Shown one piece after another: positions 6,612-7,572 of a DNA stretch of 7,572 bases. The stretch spans positions 1 through 7,572 of the forward strand of contig CAYJOG010000125.1 of assembly GCA_964371695.1 (NCBI GenBank), written 5' to 3'. The position numbers and the translations under genes were made by a program. The stretch is from CAYJOG01 sp964371695 [NCBI: uncultured bacterium]. Its GTDB lineage: Bacteria; CAYJOG01. Every line of letters starts with the position of its first letter. Position 1 is the stretch's first letter. A model generated the notes under the pieces. That model was not told the origin of the DNA, ran no database searches, and was given only the letters and a program-made list of their open reading frames with translations.

Positions 6612-7312
6612 GCGCCCTCCAACATCCGCACCAGTTCCTCGCGGCTGGTGGTTTCCTGGTCTTTGACAATGCCGCCGGACTTCATCTGCACCACGCGGCG
6701 GTCACGGTATCCGACAATGGCGTGGTCGTGGGTGGCGACGATCACTGTGGTGCCGCCCTGATGGATTCTCAGCAGCAGGTCCAGGATTTCCCGGCTAGTG
6801 GCCGGGTCCAGGTTGCCGGTGGGTTCATCGGCCAGCAAAATCTTGGGACGGTTCACGATGGCCCGTGCAAGGCTTACCCGCTGGCGCTCGCCGCCAGAGA
6901 GTTCATCGGTGTGTTCCCGCGCCTTGTGTTCCAGCCCCACCAGACTCAGCACGTGGGGCACGCGGGTGCGGATTTCTTCAGGCCGGGTGCCCGTCACCTC
7001 CAGGGCAAAAGCCACGTTTTCATATACGTTTTTGTCCTTGAGTAATTTGAAATCCTGAAAAATCACGCCGATTCGCCGCCGCCAGAAGGGGATTTTGTGG
7101 TGAGGCACGTCCAGCACATTCTGGCCCGCCACCACCACCCGACCCCGGCTGGGGGGTTCTTCAAAACTCACCAGCTTGAGCAGGCTGCTTTTGCCGCAGC
7201 CCGTTGGCCCCACCAGAAAAACAAATTCCCCCTTGTTGACGTGAAGGTTTATCTCCTCAAGGGCGGTGACACCATTGCGGTACACCAGCCATGCGCGGCG
7301 CATCAGGATCAT
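6608..7312 (-). CDS. ftsE: FtsE cell-division ATP-binding protein
   Basis: A 234-residue ABC ATPase with every motif in order: Walker A GPTGCGKSS, Q-loop FQDFKLL, signature LSGGERQR, Walker B ILLADEPTGNLD and switch His in ATHDH. The segment FKLLKDKNVYENVAFALEV is typical of FtsE. It sits in the cytoplasm beneath FtsX and couples ATP hydrolysis to septal peptidoglycan hydrolysis. The start is well bounded, because an in-frame TAA lies at 7322-7324, four codons upstream. ATG at 7312 puts the conserved A-loop Tyr at residue 11, as in E. coli FtsE (MIRFEHVSKAY). A second ATG lies at 7303. Neither start has a Shine-Dalgarno, so initiation may be leaderless or SD-independent. It is the first gene of the ftsE-ftsX-M23 operon. 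Confidence 0.96.
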   Translation of the reverse strand: MILMRRAWLVYRNGVTALEEINLHVNKGEFVFLVGPTGCGKSSLLKLVSFEEPPSRGRVVVAGQNVLDVPHHKIPFWRRRIGVIFQDFKLLKDKNVYENVAFALEVTGTRPEEIRTRVPHVLSLVGLEHKAREHTDELSGGERQRVSLARAIVNRPKILLADEPTGNLDPATSREILDLLLRIHQGGTTVIVATHDHAIVGYRDRRVVQMKSGGIVKDQETTSREELVRMLEGA

Positions 7313-7458
7313 GGCGGGATGTTATACGATTTGTTCGCCCTGCCAAGGGATGAAATGCATAACAGCAGGCTCAAAACATGCGCCTCGGATGAAGAAGGCA
7401 TCTCATACCGCTTCCAATTTCAGAAAGCAGGACTTTGGTATAAGGCCCCGACTTTTTG
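7313..7458. other. Intergenic region between the outer membrane protein gene and ftsE
   Basis: No coding region is convincing here on either strand. Only weak inverted repeats are seen (for example GCCT/AGGC and AAAG/CTTT stems of 4 bp), none followed by a T run in the minus-strand direction. The only signal of note is the possible ftsE promoter at its left end. Confidence 0.5.
7321..7350 (-). promoter_or_regulatory. Possible promoter for ftsE-ftsX-M23
   Basis: Read on the minus strand, TATAAC (7326 to 7321) matches five of six -10 positions and lies 8 nt before the ftsE ATG. TTGGCA lies upstream but only 14 nt away, short for a sigma-70 promoter. If TATAAC is used, transcription would begin at or within a base or two of the ATG. 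Confidence 0.35.
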
Positions 7459-7572
7459 CTAAAAATGCAGGGTGCCGCCGAACTTGTGGCTGTCCTGGTT
7501 GCTGCCGCTGATATTGTTGTCGTTGAGGTAGGCGTAGTTGAGTTCCCACTGGTCTTGCTTCACGCCCAAGCC
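7459..7572 (-). CDS. Outer membrane beta-barrel protein, C-terminal fragment
   Basis: The last 37 codons of a gene that enters from the right edge; it ends in TAG (7459-7461). The translated end reads LGVKQDQWELNYAYLNDNN followed by ISGSNQDSHKFGGTLHF. The alternation of polar and non-polar residues, an aromatic-rich strand (WELNYAYL), a short Asn/Asp/Ser loop and a final strand ending in Phe (F-G-L-F on alternate positions) form the standard C-terminal signal of outer membrane barrels recognised by BamA. The family (porin, FadL-like or other) cannot be told from this fragment. It points the same way as ftsE with a 146-bp gap. There is no clear terminator between them, so some read-through into ftsE is possible. 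Confidence 0.75.
   Translation of the reverse strand, partial: GLGVKQDQWELNYAYLNDNNISGSNQDSHKFGGTLHF

Noticed and set aside
5625-6761. Open frame of 378 codons on the plus strand opposite ftsX and parts of its neighbours
   Set aside because: It crosses the ends of three clear minus-strand genes and its translation is His/Gln/Pro/Arg-rich with no recognisable motif. It is a shadow of high GC content.
7360-7458. Rho-independent terminator after the outer membrane protein gene
   Set aside because: Only 4-bp stems are present and none is followed by a T run on the minus strand.

Overview
The window is GC-rich, almost fully coding, and reads as chromosomal DNA of a motile, Gram-negative bacterium. 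Motility is suggested by a chemotaxis operon. An outer membrane is suggested by the C-terminal end of a beta-barrel protein at the right edge. The combination of CheC, CheD and a CheA whose P2 domain looks like the Thermotoga maritima type points away from the enteric chemotaxis arrangement. I cannot name the phylum from this window alone.

Plus strand, 1-4557: a tightly packed operon reads cheA (5' end missing) - cheW - cheC - cheD - small two-helix membrane protein - tail-anchored protein of unknown function. CheA and CheW carry the signal from receptors to the response regulator. CheC is a CheY-P phosphatase with both active sites intact. CheD is a receptor-modifying amidohydrolase that is normally regulated by binding CheC. 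The last two genes are unrecognised. Their start/stop overlaps tie them to cheD translation.

The main oddity is in cheD. The GTG start that overlaps the cheC stop opens a frame that ends after 42 codons, at a run of ten A residues followed directly by TAG. The rest of CheD continues in the -1 frame. In the upstream frame the run ends in A-AAA-AAG, the dnaX-type slippery heptamer. A -1 shift there restores a CheD that I can align gap-free to the T. maritima protein around the catalytic Cys and His. This is either a programmed or slippage-dependent gene or a one-base homopolymer error, and the sequence alone cannot decide.

Minus strand, 7312-4564: ftsE - ftsX - M23 peptidase form a second operon with ATGA and GTGA overlaps. 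This is the FtsEX ABC system that couples ATP hydrolysis in the cytoplasm to a periplasmic murein hydrolase during division. The hydrolase looks EnvC-like in its coiled coils but keeps a complete zinc site. The two operons converge with only 6 bp between their stop codons. Upstream of ftsE lie a 146-bp gap with a possible promoter and then the last 37 residues of an outer membrane protein on the same strand. There is no RNA gene, mobile element or CRISPR array, and no gene-free stretch longer than 146 bp.
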